A DNA stretch of 64,000 bases. Origin: Streptomyces chromofuscus (GTDB lineage Bacteria; Actinomycetota; Actinomycetes; Streptomycetales; Streptomycetaceae). Below, piece by piece: positions 52,069-60,688 of the stretch (positions are counted from its first letter, which is position 1; every line of letters starts with the position of its first letter). The stretch spans positions 5,831,501 to 5,895,500 of the forward strand of contig NZ_CP063374.1 in assembly GCF_015160875.1 (NCBI RefSeq), written 5' to 3'. The position numbers and the translations under genes were made by a program. A model generated the notes under the pieces. It was not told the DNA's origin, did no database searches, and was given only the letters and a program-made list of their open reading frames with translations.

Positions 52069-52950
52069 TCAGGGCGTCCGGGCGATCAGGTAGCGGAACA
52101 CGTTCGGCATCCACACCGTGCCGTCAGGACGCCGGTGCTGGTGCAGCGCCTCCGTCAGCTCCTTGTCGACCTGCTCCTGATCGGTCGCCGCGATGGCCGC
52201 GTCGAACAGCCCGGTCGACAGCATCCCGCGCAGCGCACTGGTGACGTCGGCGTACCCGAACGGGCAGGCGACCCGGCCCGAGCCGTCCGGCCTCAGTCCC
52301 GCCCGCTCGGCGACCTCCTCCAGGTCGTCGCGCAGCGCCGGGCGCCAGCTGCCGCCGCCGCGCAGCGGGTCCGCCAGCTTGGTCGCGACCCGCAGCACGG
52401 ACGAGGTGGCGCAACGTTCCGGGGGCCCCCAGCCGGCCAGCACCACCGGAGCGCCCCGGTCGGCGAGCGGTGTCGCCGCCGCGAGCAGCTCACCGAGGCC
52501 CTCCGCGTCACCCGCGAGACACCCGATGGGCTCGAAGGCGGTGACGAGGGTGTACGCCGGGCCCCGCGCGCCGGCCGTGTCCTCGGGGAGGGCGTCCTCC
52601 GGAGAGCCCTCGACGAGCCGGACACCCGCACGCGCGCGTGTGCCGTGTGCCGGCGTGGCCTCCGCCGACAGCCGCTCACGCGCGAGGGCCAGTCTCTCGG
52701 GGAAGGAGGACTCGACACCGGTGACGGCGGCACCCCGGGAGGCCGCCATCAGCAGGGCGAGTCCCGATCCGCAGCCCAGGCCCAGCAGCCGGGTGCCGGA
52801 TCCCACGTCGAGTCGCTCGTAGACGGCCTCGTAGAGCGGTACGAGCATCCGCTCCTGGATCTCCGACCAGTCACGCGCGCGTGCACACAGGTCCACGCGG
52901 GGTGCGGGCCCCGCGTGAGGCAGGTGCTGCCGCACGAGCGTAGGTGTCAT
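52069..52950 (-). CDS. SAM-dependent methyltransferase-like protein
   Basis: A 293-residue class I methyltransferase fold: YERLDVGSGTRLLGLGCGSG is motif I, AAVTGVESSFPERLALARERL motif II, VEGSPEDALPED and YTLVTAFEPIGCL motif III/IV, then VVLAGWGPPERCATSS. The substrate is unknown. Conserved in Streptomyces beside ftsH as I recall. It is alone on its strand, convergent with ftsH. Confidence 0.82.
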   Translation of the reverse strand: MTPTLVRQHLPHAGPAPRVDLCARARDWSEIQERMLVPLYEAVYERLDVGSGTRLLGLGCGSGLALLMAASRGAAVTGVESSFPERLALARERLSAEATPAHGTRARAGVRLVEGSPEDALPEDTAGARGPAYTLVTAFEPIGCLAGDAEGLGELLAAATPLADRGAPVVLAGWGPPERCATSSVLRVATKLADPLRGGGSWRPALRDDLEEVAERAGLRPDGSGRVACPFGYADVTSALRGMLSTGLFDAAIAATDQEQVDKELTEALHQHRRPDGTVWMPNVFRYLIARTP

Positions 52951-53627
52951 CGAAAGCGCCCCAATCCGCGGACAGTTGCCGCTGTACCCGTTTTCGTCGC
53001 CCCCCGCCGCGTACGCCCACCTTCCCCCGTATGCCAGGTAACTCCGAGCCCGCGGCGGCGTCCAGGGGTCTCGGCGGCCCGCTTGTGAGGTGCCCCCGTA
53101 AGTGGCGAGAATTCACATTCCGGCAACGCTGGTGTCCCTCGCTACGACGGAATGTCTCCGTCCGGGAGGCGATGAGTGGCGTGTTCATGCCGTAGGCGAC
53201 GACCGACGGTCGCGGAACGGGGTGGCCGTCCTCTTCCGGCCAAGGTCGCCCTCGTCGACCGCTCGCCGCCGCTGGTCGGGGCGGTGTTCCGCGGCTGCCC
53301 GGACGGAGTCGACGGGGCGGTGGCGGAACCCGGAACCGGACCGGGTATGGTCACGGTCGTACCGCGCTTTGGCCGGGCGAGCGCGCGAGGCGGCCGAAAC
53401 ACCTCTTGCGCACCTGTGGACCCACACACCCCCGGCGCGCGGACGTGCTCTACGCGCCGGGTCGTACGTCAGGCTACGTCCCGCCTTGCGCCGAGCTGCG
53501 TGGCTTCTCCGCAGATCAGCGCACCCGCCCTCCTCAGGACGCATCAGTGGCAACTGACGGGTACGTGCAAATTATTTGGGATGCCCCGGAATAGGAACAC
53601 AGCGGGACTCAGGCTCGTTGTCATTAC
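52951..53627. other. 677-bp intergenic region without a convincing gene
   Basis: Open frames here overlap each other on both strands, show no ribosome sites and no recognisable protein pattern. The last ~60 bases are AT-rich (around TGCAAATTATTTGGG at 53566-53580) and probably hold the promoter of the SprT-like gene. Confidence 0.5.
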
Positions 53628-54224
53628 GTGAGCACGACACCACCTGTTCTCGCCGCAGAGCTGGCGCAGGCGTGGGCCGACATTCAGCGGTACCACCCCG
53701 AGCTGCCGGACCTTGCCGCGCCCGAGTCCCTGATCGGAGAGTCGTCGTCCGCCTGCGGACACGAACTCTCCTTCGAGCGGCTGCTCCATGAGGCAGTCCA
53801 CGGCATCGCCGCCGCCCGCGGAATCCGCGACACCTCCCGCGCCGGCCGATACCACAACCGCAGATTCCTCGCGATCGCCGAGGAGCTGGGCCTGGACCAC
53901 CCCGACGAGCCGCACCCCAGCAGCGGCTTCTCGCTGGTCACGCTCAACCCCGAGGCGAAGCGGCGCTACCGCCCGACGATGGAGCGCCTCCAGCGCGCCC
54001 TGAAGGCCCACACCGCCGCCACCACCGCCGACACCGGCCGCACCTTCCGCGGCCCGGCCGCCCGCCACGGCTCCTCCGGCGGCGGCGTCCGGGTCAAGGC
54101 GGTGTGCGACTGCGGGCGCAACGTTCGGGTCGTCCCGTCCGTCCTGGCGCAGGCCCCGATCATGTGCGGCGGCTGCGGCAAGCCGTTCCGGATCCCCGAA
54201 GTGGTGGGCGCGGGCGTGAGGTGA
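53628..54224 (+). CDS. SprT-like zinc metalloprotease-type protein
   Basis: A 198-residue protein. Residues ~55-65 read RLLHEAVHGIAA, an HExxH zinc-peptidase motif, with a third possible ligand in RYHNRRFLAIAEELG. The C-terminal part has two CxxC-like pairs, VCDCGRNVRVV and IMCGGCGKPFRIP, forming a zinc ribbon as in SprT/Spartan proteins. Eukaryotic Spartan removes DNA-protein crosslinks; the bacterial family is uncharacterised. GTG 53628 has no ribosome site. It stands just ahead of the rpsP operon on the same strand. Confidence 0.8.
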   Translation: MSTTPPVLAAELAQAWADIQRYHPELPDLAAPESLIGESSSACGHELSFERLLHEAVHGIAAARGIRDTSRAGRYHNRRFLAIAEELGLDHPDEPHPSSGFSLVTLNPEAKRRYRPTMERLQRALKAHTAATTADTGRTFRGPAARHGSSGGGVRVKAVCDCGRNVRVVPSVLAQAPIMCGGCGKPFRIPEVVGAGVR

Positions 54225-54500
54225 GCGCGCGGCTGCTCGTGGCAGCCGCGCGGCACCCGTAGTGCCGCTGTTGCGCACCCGGTGCCGGTCGCGGGGACGC
54301 CGGGTGCCGCTTCGGCATGCCCGGGCGCCCCTCGGTCGGAAGCGACCCGCCGGGTGTGGCAGAATGGTCAGCTGTACTCGACAGCCGCACAGGACCCCTC
54401 TCTCCTCCGGCTGACGCGTCCATCGGGCACTCGGGTACCGCAACCCCACGCGGCCTTCTCGCCGTGCCCAACCACGTCAAATCCAGGAGAACCCACTCCC

Positions 54501-54926
54501 GTGGCAGTCAAGATCAAGCTGAAGCGTCTGGGCAAGATCCGTTCGCCTCACTACCGCATCGTCGTCGCCGACTCCCGCACCCGCCGCGACGGCCGTGCGA
54601 TCGAGGAGATCGGCAAGTACCACCCGACGTACAACCCGTCGGTGATCGAGGTCGACGCCGAGCGCGTGGCGTACTGGCTCGGTGTCGGCGCCCAGCCGAC
54701 CGAGCCCGTGCTCGCCATTCTGAAGAAGACCGGCGACTGGCAGAAGTTCAAGGGCGAGCCCGCCCCGGCGCCGCTGCTCGTCGCCGAGCCCAAGGCCGCG
54801 CGTCCGTCCTTCGAGGCTCTCGGCGGCGACGACGAGGGCAAGGGTGAGGCGATCACCCAGAAGAAGAAGGCCGAGAAGAAGGACGAGGCCCCGGCCGAGT
54901 CCGCGCCTGAGTCGACCGAGGCCTGA
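54501..54926 (+). CDS. rpsP: Ribosomal protein bS16
   Basis: A 141-residue S16: VAVKIKLKRLGKIRSPHYRIVVADSR, GKYHPTYNP and RVAYWLGVGAQPTEPV. The typical S16 is 80-90 residues; the remaining ~50 are the Ala/Lys/Glu-rich tail common in Actinobacteria (QKKKAEKKDEAPAES). GTG 54501 follows AGGAGA. It heads rpsP-khpA-rimM-trmD-rplS. Confidence 0.96.
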   Translation: MAVKIKLKRLGKIRSPHYRIVVADSRTRRDGRAIEEIGKYHPTYNPSVIEVDAERVAYWLGVGAQPTEPVLAILKKTGDWQKFKGEPAPAPLLVAEPKAARPSFEALGGDDEGKGEAITQKKKAEKKDEAPAESAPESTEA

Positions 54927-54928
54927 GC

Positions 54929-55168
54929 ATGCTCGAGGAGGCTCTCGAGCACCTCGTGAAGGGCATCGTCGACAACCCGGACGATGTGCAGGTGGCCTCG
55001 CGCAACCTGCGCCGCGGACGCGTGCTGGAGGTCCGGGTGCACCCCGACGACCTCGGCAAGGTGATCGGCCGCAACGGTCGCACCGCGCGCGCTCTGCGCA
55101 CCGTCGTGGGCGCCATCGGCGGCCGCGGCGTCCGTGTCGACCTCGTCGACGTGGACCACGTCCGCTGA
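54929..55168 (+). CDS. khpA: KH-domain RNA-binding protein KhpA
   Basis: Seventy-nine residues with a single KH domain: LEEALEHLVKGIVDNPDDVQ and the GxxG loop in GKVIGRNGRTARALRTVV. KhpA pairs with KhpB/Jag in Gram-positives to bind RNA. The start is 2 bp after the rpsP stop. Confidence 0.95.
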   Translation: MLEEALEHLVKGIVDNPDDVQVASRNLRRGRVLEVRVHPDDLGKVIGRNGRTARALRTVVGAIGGRGVRVDLVDVDHVR

Positions 55169-55188
55169 CGCAATCGCAGCACCGGCTC

Positions 55189-55222
55189 GGGCCGGGGAGG
55201 GCCACTGGGCCGTCCCCGGCCC
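55189..55222 (+). terminator. Hairpin between khpA and rimM
   Basis: GGGCCGGGGA (55189-55198) pairs with 55213-55222, and the inner GGCC also pairs. No T tract. Inside the rpsP operon it may act as an mRNA processing or attenuation site. Confidence 0.45.
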
Positions 55223-55250
55223 GTAGCCGTATGACAGGAGATCTTCGAAA

Positions 55251-55793
55251 GTGCAGCTGGTAGTCGCTCGGATCGGCCGCGCCCACGGCATCAAGGGCGA
55301 GGTCACCGTCGAGGTCCGCACCGACGAGCCCGAACTGCGGCTCGCTCCCGGCGCCGTACTCGCCACCGATCCCGCCTCCGCGGGACCCCTCACCATCGAG
55401 ACGGGCCGGGTGCACAGCGGCCGCCTGCTGCTGCGGTTCGCGGGCGTGAGCGACCGCAACGGCGCCGAGGCCCTGCGCAACACCCTCCTGATCGCCGAGA
55501 TCGACCCGGAGGAGCTGCCCGAGGGCGAGGACGAGTACTACGACCACCAGCTGATCGACCTCGATGTCGTCACCGAGGACGGGATGGCGGTCGGCCGGAT
55601 CACCGAGATCTCGCACCTGCCCACGCAGGACCTGTTCATCGTGGAGCGCCCGGACGGCAGCGAGGTCATGATCCCGTTCGTGCAGGAGATCGTCACCGAG
55701 ATCGACCTGGAGGAGCAGCGGGCCGTCATCGACCCGCCGCCCGGCCTGATCGACGACCGCGCGGACATCGCCTCGTCCAGGGACGAGTCCTGA
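55251..55793 (+). CDS. rimM: Ribosome maturation factor RimM
   Basis: A 180-residue 16S processing factor: VVARIGRAHGIKGEVTVEV is the RimM N-terminal domain, YYDHQLIDLDVVTEDG and LFIVERPDGSEVMIPFV the PRC-barrel domain. GTG 55251 follows CAGGAG. The stop overlaps trmD (TGATG). Confidence 0.96.
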   Translation: MQLVVARIGRAHGIKGEVTVEVRTDEPELRLAPGAVLATDPASAGPLTIETGRVHSGRLLLRFAGVSDRNGAEALRNTLLIAEIDPEELPEGEDEYYDHQLIDLDVVTEDGMAVGRITEISHLPTQDLFIVERPDGSEVMIPFVQEIVTEIDLEEQRAVIDPPPGLIDDRADIASSRDES

Positions 55794-56626
55794 TGCGGCT
55801 CGACGTCGTCACGATCTTCCCCGAGTACCTCGACCCGCTGAACGTCTCCCTGGTCGGCAAGGCACGCGCGCGGGGGCAGCTGGGGGTGCACGTGCACGAC
55901 CTGCGCGCGTGGACGTACGACCGGCACAACACGGTCGACGACACGCCCTACGGCGGCGGCCCCGGCATGGTCATGAAGACCGACCCCTGGGGCGACGCCC
56001 TCGACACCGTCCTCGCCGAGGGCTACGAGACGGGCGCGCACGGGCCGGCCCTGATCGTCCCCACGCCCAGCGGGCGTCCCTTCACCCAGGAACTCGCCGT
56101 GGAGCTCTCCGAGCGTCCGTGGCTGATCTTCACCCCGGCTCGCTACGAGGGCATCGACCGGCGGGTCGTCGACGAGTACGCCACCCGGATGCCGGTGTAC
56201 GAGGTGTCCATCGGCGACTACGTCCTCGCCGGCGGCGAGGCCGCCGTCCTGGTCGTCACGGAGGCCGTGGCCCGGCTGCTGCCCGGCGTCCTCGGCAACG
56301 CCGAGTCGTACCGGGACGACTCCTTCGCGCCCGGCGCCATGGCCAACCTCCTGGAGGGGCCCGTCTACACCAAGCCGCCCGCGTGGCGCGGCCGCGGCAT
56401 CCCGGACGTCCTGCTCAGCGGGCACCACGGGAAGATCGCCCGCTGGCGGCGCGACGAGGCGCTGCGGCGCACGACGGCCAACCGGCCGGACCTGATCGAG
56501 CGCTGCGACCCCAAGGCCTTCGACAAGAAGGACCGGGAGATGCTCTCCATCCTGGGCTGGGAACCGGACCCCGAGGGGGAGCCGTACGGCCGATTTTGGC
56601 GCAGGACCAAGGGCGTGGAAGAATAG
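55793..56626 (+). CDS. trmD: tRNA (guanine37-N1)-methyltransferase
   Basis: TrmD, 277 residues, a SPOUT-class enzyme making m1G37 to prevent frameshifting. MRLDVVTIFPEYLDPL, TPYGGGPGMVMK, FTPARYEGIDRRVVDEYA, SIGDYVLAGGEAAVLV and PPAWRGRGIPDVLLSGHHGKI are all present, the last two holding the knot. It is coupled to rimM and followed by rplS. Confidence 0.97.
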   Translation: MRLDVVTIFPEYLDPLNVSLVGKARARGQLGVHVHDLRAWTYDRHNTVDDTPYGGGPGMVMKTDPWGDALDTVLAEGYETGAHGPALIVPTPSGRPFTQELAVELSERPWLIFTPARYEGIDRRVVDEYATRMPVYEVSIGDYVLAGGEAAVLVVTEAVARLLPGVLGNAESYRDDSFAPGAMANLLEGPVYTKPPAWRGRGIPDVLLSGHHGKIARWRRDEALRRTTANRPDLIERCDPKAFDKKDREMLSILGWEPDPEGEPYGRFWRRTKGVEE

Positions 56627-56760
56627 ACCGCTGTTGTGCGCCCGTCCGGCGTGCGCCCCTGCCACAGGGGGACACGACGCCCGCCTCGATCCGCACAACC
56701 TTCGAACCAGAACCTAGTTCCCGTTGATGACCTGTGGCATCAGCGAAGAAAGCAGACGAA

Positions 56761-57111
56761 ATGTCTCACCTGCTCGACACCGTCGACGCCGCGTCGCTGC
56801 GCACCGACGTCCCGGCCTTCCGCCCGGGTGACACCGTCAACGTCCACGTCCGCGTCATCGAGGGCAACCGCTCCCGCGTGCAGCAGTTCAAGGGCGTGGT
56901 GATCCGTCGCCAGGGCTCCGGCGTGCGCGAGACCTTCACGGTCCGCAAGGTCTCCTTCTCCGTCGGCGTCGAGCGCACCTTCCCGGTGCACACCCCGATC
57001 GTCGAGAAGATCGAGCTCGTCACCAAGGGTGACGTCCGCCGCGCCAAGCTGTACTACCTGCGCGACCTGCGCGGCAAGGCGGCGAAGATCAAGGAGAAGC
57101 GCGAGAACTGA
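56761..57111 (+). CDS. rplS: Ribosomal protein bL19
   Basis: A 116-residue L19: FRPGDTVNVHVRVIEGNRSR, FKGVVIRRQGSGVRETFTVR and RAKLYYLRDLRGKAAKIKE. The ATG at 56761 is chosen over an upstream GTG because it gives the normal length. It is the last gene of the rpsP operon; a 134-bp gap with a small hairpin separates it from trmD. Confidence 0.96.
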   Translation: MSHLLDTVDAASLRTDVPAFRPGDTVNVHVRVIEGNRSRVQQFKGVVIRRQGSGVRETFTVRKVSFSVGVERTFPVHTPIVEKIELVTKGDVRRAKLYYLRDLRGKAAKIKEKREN

Positions 57112-57141
57112 GCGCTTCCCGGAGTTCACAGCGGGGCCGGA

Positions 57142-57147
57142 TAGCAT
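57142..57147 (+). promoter_or_regulatory. -10 box of a probably leaderless sipW transcript
   Basis: TAGCAT lies 9 bp before the ATG of sipW, and no ribosome site is present. This is the usual layout of leaderless actinobacterial genes. Confidence 0.5.
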
Positions 57148-57156
57148 CGGGCTCCG

Positions 57157-57873
57157 ATGGACACCGAAGCACAGCCGACGGAGCGCGACCGCTCCTCCCA
57201 CCCTTCCGGATCCGTGGAGATCCCGGACACAGAGGGACCGGGAGGGCGGTCGCGTTTCGCGTTGCCGGCCCGGATCGCCGAGTGGGTCCCGGGCGGGCGG
57301 ATCACCCTGACCGTGCTGGTCTGCCTGGTCTTCGCGCTGCTGCTCAACACCTTCGTGGCGCAGCCGTTCCGGATTCCCAGTGGCTCGATGCAGCCGGAAT
57401 TGAGGATCGGCGACCGCGTTCTCGTAAACAAGTTGGCGTACCGTTTCGGTGCTCAGCCGCGGCGCGGCGACGTGGTCGTGTTCGACGGGACCGGATACTT
57501 CGGGAACGCCGATTACGTCAAACGCGTCGTGGGCGTGGGCGGAGACCACGTGGTCTGCTGCGACAAGGAAGGGAGGCTCCAGGTGAACGGCCGGTCGGTC
57601 GACGAGTCGACGTTCCTGTACCCCGGCGACAGCGCGTCCACGGTGCCTTTCGACGTCGTCGTGCCCGACGGCACCCTGTTCGTCCTCGGCGACCACCGCA
57701 GCGCCTCCAGCGACTCCCGCGACCACCTCGGCTCACCCGGCGGCGGCATGGTCCCCGTCGACGGCGTGATCGGCCGCGCCGACTGGATCGTCTGGCCCTC
57801 GGCCCACCTGACGCACCTGGACCCGACCGGCGCCTACGCGCGCGTGCCCGCGGCGGACGGTGGACATGGGTAA
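57157..57873 (+). CDS. sipW: Type I signal peptidase SipW
   Basis: The first of four tandem signal peptidases, 238 residues. A membrane helix (LTVLVCLVFALLLNTFVAQP, ~51-70) precedes RIPSGSM with the nucleophile Ser77; the general-base lysine is Lys122 in DYVKRVVGVGGD, and the box VLGDHRSASSDSR follows. It is anchored with the catalytic domain outside, cleaving Sec and Tat signal peptides. It overlaps the start of sipX by a few bases. Confidence 0.93.
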   Translation: MDTEAQPTERDRSSHPSGSVEIPDTEGPGGRSRFALPARIAEWVPGGRITLTVLVCLVFALLLNTFVAQPFRIPSGSMQPELRIGDRVLVNKLAYRFGAQPRRGDVVVFDGTGYFGNADYVKRVVGVGGDHVVCCDKEGRLQVNGRSVDESTFLYPGDSASTVPFDVVVPDGTLFVLGDHRSASSDSRDHLGSPGGGMVPVDGVIGRADWIVWPSAHLTHLDPTGAYARVPAADGGHG

Positions 57874-58960
57874 CCGCGGCAAGCCGCGCGGTGCGCCCGT
57901 CAGTGCCGCCGAGAACCTGCTGCCGACCGGCACCCGGCGTGCCGCCGCCCCGGCCGGAGGCGGGCGCACGCGCGCGGAGCGGCGCAAGCTCCAGCGGAAG
58001 GTCAAGCGGCGGCGGCGCCGGTCGGCGATCAAGGAGATACCGCTCCTCGTCGGCGTGGCCGTGCTGATAGCCCTCGTCCTGAAGACGTTCCTCGTCCAGG
58101 CGTTCGTGATCCCGTCGGGCTCCATGGAGCAGACGATCCAGATCGGCGACCGGGTCCTGGTCGACAAGCTCACCCCGTGGTTCGGCACCAGGCCGGAACG
58201 CGGCGACGTCGTGGTTTTCAAGGACCCCGGCGGCTGGCTCCAGGACGAGCAGCCCACGCAGAAGAAGGACGACCCCGTCGTCGTCAAGCAGGTCAAGGAG
58301 GGGCTCACCTTCATCGGTCTGCTGCCGTCGGAGGACGAGAAGGACCTCATCAAGCGGGTCGTCGGCGTCGGCGGTGACCGGGTGCAGTGCTGTGACGCGC
58401 AAGGGCGGGTCACGGTCAACGGCGTCCCCCTGGACGAGGACTACCTGAACCCGGGCGACGAGCCGTCCGCGACCGAGTTCGACATCACCGTGCCCGAGGG
58501 TCGGCTGTGGGTGATGGGCGACCACCGGTCCAACTCCGCGGACTCCCGCTCCCACCAGGACACCGACTACGGCGGCACCGTCTCCGAGGACGAGGTCGTC
58601 GGCCGGGCCGTCGTCATCGCCTGGCCGCTGGGCCACTGGACCACGCTCGACGAACCGAAAACCTACGCTTCCCTGTCCGACTCGGCGGCCGGGTCGACCG
58701 CGGCCCCCCGGCCGTCGCATAGGGTTGCCCCCGACGATCCGAACGGAACGATCCAGCTCCCGAGCCCTGCGGAACTCCCGCTCGTTATGGGAGTGGTGGG
58801 CCTGCGTCGTGTGTGGGGCAGGCGGCGGCACAGAGTGAGGAGTTGGCGTGGGGGATGTGGCGGTCGGCGCACGGTCCGGGCACGGCGGCGAGGAGCACCG
58901 CGGACGCCCCGTGGGAGCGGCCCCCCAGGCCGCGGGCAGCGGCGTGAACTCCGGGAATGA
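57866..58960 (+). CDS. sipX: Type I signal peptidase SipX
   Basis: A 364-residue signal peptidase. A very basic N terminus (KVKRRRRRSAIKE) leads to a membrane helix ~58-78, then FVIPSGSMEQT (Ser86), DLIKRVVGVGGD (Lys) and VMGDHRSNSADSR. A ~30-residue insert (LQDEQPTQKKDDPVVVKQV) and a long Arg-rich C terminus follow. The frame continues 113 bp into sipY, so the last ~35 residues may be an annotation-level read-through rather than functional sequence. GTG 57860 is an alternative start. Confidence 0.88.
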   Translation: MGNRGKPRGAPVSAAENLLPTGTRRAAAPAGGGRTRAERRKLQRKVKRRRRRSAIKEIPLLVGVAVLIALVLKTFLVQAFVIPSGSMEQTIQIGDRVLVDKLTPWFGTRPERGDVVVFKDPGGWLQDEQPTQKKDDPVVVKQVKEGLTFIGLLPSEDEKDLIKRVVGVGGDRVQCCDAQGRVTVNGVPLDEDYLNPGDEPSATEFDITVPEGRLWVMGDHRSNSADSRSHQDTDYGGTVSEDEVVGRAVVIAWPLGHWTTLDEPKTYASLSDSAAGSTAAPRPSHRVAPDDPNGTIQLPSPAELPLVMGVVGLRRVWGRRRHRVRSWRGGCGGRRTVRARRRGAPRTPRGSGPPGRGQRRELRE

Positions 58961-59819
58961 AGGCCAGACGGCCGAGGACGGCACGGTGACGGACGAGCAG
59001 AGCCAGACCGGGGACCACGGGCCGCAGGGCCCCGCCCCCCAGCAGCCGAAGAAGCAGCGCTCCTTCTGGAAGGAGCTGCCGATCCTGATCGGTATCGCGC
59101 TGGTGCTGGCGCTGCTGATCAAGACCTTCCTGGTGCAGGCCTTCTCGATCCCCTCCGACTCGATGCAGAACACCCTGCAGGAGGGCGACCGCGTTCTCGT
59201 CGACAAGCTGACCCCGTGGTTCGGGTCCGAGCCCGAGCGCGGCGAGGTCGTCGTCTTCCACGACCCCGACAACTGGCTGGCGGGTGAGCCGACGGCGGAC
59301 CCCAACGCCCTGCAGACGTTCCTCAGCTGGATCGGCCTGATGCCGTCCGCCGAGGAGAAGGACCTCATCAAGCGCGTGGTCGGCGTCGGCGGCGACACGG
59401 TCGAGTGCAACGGCACCGGCCCGCTGAAGGTCAACGGCAAGGCGCTGGACGAGCCGTACGTCTACCCCGGCAACACCCCGTGCAGCCAGGACGACCAGGG
59501 CGGCCAGTTCAAGGTGAAGGTGCCCGAGGGCTTCATCTGGGTCATGGGCGACCACCGGCAGAACTCCCGGGACTCGCGCTACAACCAGGGCGACGCCAAC
59601 AAGGGCATGGTCCCCGTGGACAAGGTCGTCGGACGCGCCATCGTCAAGGCCTGGCCGATCAACCGCTGGGGCACCCTCCCGGTGCCGGACACCTTCGACC
59701 AGCCCGGCCTGAACGCCCAGTCGGCCGCGGCCGGGGTGGTCACCGGCGCGCCGAACGCACTGGCCCTCGCGGGAGTCGCGCCGATGGCGCTGTGGCGTCG
59801 CCGACGGCCGCAGGCCTGA
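58848..59819 (+). CDS. sipY: Type I signal peptidase SipY
   Basis: A 323-residue signal peptidase; GTG 58848 follows GAGGAG. A ~70-residue Gly/Gln-rich cytoplasmic N terminus precedes a membrane helix (~77-97), FSIPSDSMQNT (Ser105), DLIKRVVGVGGDTVE (Lys) and VMGDHRQNSRDSR. Near the C terminus, residues with APMALWRRRRP suggest a second, weakly hydrophobic segment. SipY is the main secretory peptidase in S. lividans. Its start lies inside the end of sipX in another frame. Confidence 0.92.
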   Translation: MGDVAVGARSGHGGEEHRGRPVGAAPQAAGSGVNSGNEGQTAEDGTVTDEQSQTGDHGPQGPAPQQPKKQRSFWKELPILIGIALVLALLIKTFLVQAFSIPSDSMQNTLQEGDRVLVDKLTPWFGSEPERGEVVVFHDPDNWLAGEPTADPNALQTFLSWIGLMPSAEEKDLIKRVVGVGGDTVECNGTGPLKVNGKALDEPYVYPGNTPCSQDDQGGQFKVKVPEGFIWVMGDHRQNSRDSRYNQGDANKGMVPVDKVVGRAIVKAWPINRWGTLPVPDTFDQPGLNAQSAAAGVVTGAPNALALAGVAPMALWRRRRPQA

Positions 59820-59882
59820 CCCCACGCCCTTTTGGACCTCGTGAAGCACCCGTGCAGCTGTCGCAGCGGCCGGGACGAAGGG

Positions 59883-59912
59883 CTGACCGGGTCCGGTACC
59901 GCCGGGTAGGGT
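59883..59912 (+). promoter_or_regulatory. Promoter of a leaderless sipZ transcript
   Basis: CTGACC (59883-59888), 18 bp, TAGGGT (59907-59912), then 8 bp to the ATG. No ribosome site is present. Confidence 0.55.
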
Positions 59913-59920
59913 GCGGATCC

Positions 59921-60688
59921 ATGGGTGGTGAGAGCGCGACACGTACGGCCCCGCACAGCGGTGGGACGAGCAAGGGCCCGGCGGGCGGCCGGACCGGACA
60001 GCGGTTGTCCGGACTGGCGGTCGCGCTGGGCCTCGTGCTGTTCCTGGCCGGTTTCGGCTGGGCAGCGGTGACCTATCTGCCGTACACCGTGCCCACCCGC
60101 TCGATGACGCCCACCATCGACGCGGGCGACCGGGTGCTGGCACAGCGCGTCGACGGCGCCGATGTGCGCCGCGGTGACGTCGTCGTCTTCAAGGACGCCA
60201 CCTGGGGTAACGCACCGCTGATCAAGCGGGTGGTGGCCGTCGGCGGGGACCGCGTCGCCTGCTGCCAGGACGGCAGGCTCACCGTCAACGGCAAGCAGAT
60301 CGAGGAACCGTACCTGTCCCAGGGCCAGACGGCCGCGGACATGAACTTCGGGACGGTGAACGTGCCGGAAGGGCGGCTGTTCCTGCTCGGCGACGAGCGG
60401 CAGGGCTCCCTGGACTCCACCGCCCACCTCACGGACGCCGCCGGCGGCACCGTGGCGCGCGACGCCGTCTCCGGACGGGTGGACGCCGTCGTCTGGCCGA
60501 TGAACGGCATGCTGGCACGCCCCACCGGGTTCGAGGCCCTCGGCGGTCTGTCCGAGCCGGGGCCGCTGCGGACGATCGGCGTGATGATCGTCGTCGGCGC
60601 CGCGCTGGTGCTCGGTGGTGCCGCGTACGGGCCGGTCGCCAGGCACCTGGGGTCCCGCGCGAGGACGGGGCCCGCCGGTGTCCGCTGA
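59921..60688 (+). CDS. sipZ: Type I signal peptidase SipZ
   Basis: A 255-residue signal peptidase, the most divergent of the four: the nucleophile is Ser61 in PTRSMTPTI instead of IPSxSM; ALIKRVVAVGGDRV-type lysine in PLIKRVVAVGGD; LGDERQGSLDSTAH replaces the GDHR box. Two membrane helices are visible, one near 31-52 and one at the C terminus (~222-240, MIVVGAALVLGGAAYG), which gives a different topology. It shares a few bases with the NUDIX gene that follows. Confidence 0.9.
   Translation: MGGESATRTAPHSGGTSKGPAGGRTGQRLSGLAVALGLVLFLAGFGWAAVTYLPYTVPTRSMTPTIDAGDRVLAQRVDGADVRRGDVVVFKDATWGNAPLIKRVVAVGGDRVACCQDGRLTVNGKQIEEPYLSQGQTAADMNFGTVNVPEGRLFLLGDERQGSLDSTAHLTDAAGGTVARDAVSGRVDAVVWPMNGMLARPTGFEALGGLSEPGPLRTIGVMIVVGAALVLGGAAYGPVARHLGSRARTGPAGVR

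Noticed and set aside
53102..53631. Small open frames in the gap before the SprT-like gene
   Set aside because: Mutually overlapping on both strands, no start signals and no protein-like pattern.
57518..59440. Minus-strand frame opposite the signal peptidases
   Set aside because: Its repeated segments are mirror images of the sip paralogues in antisense, so it is a shadow.
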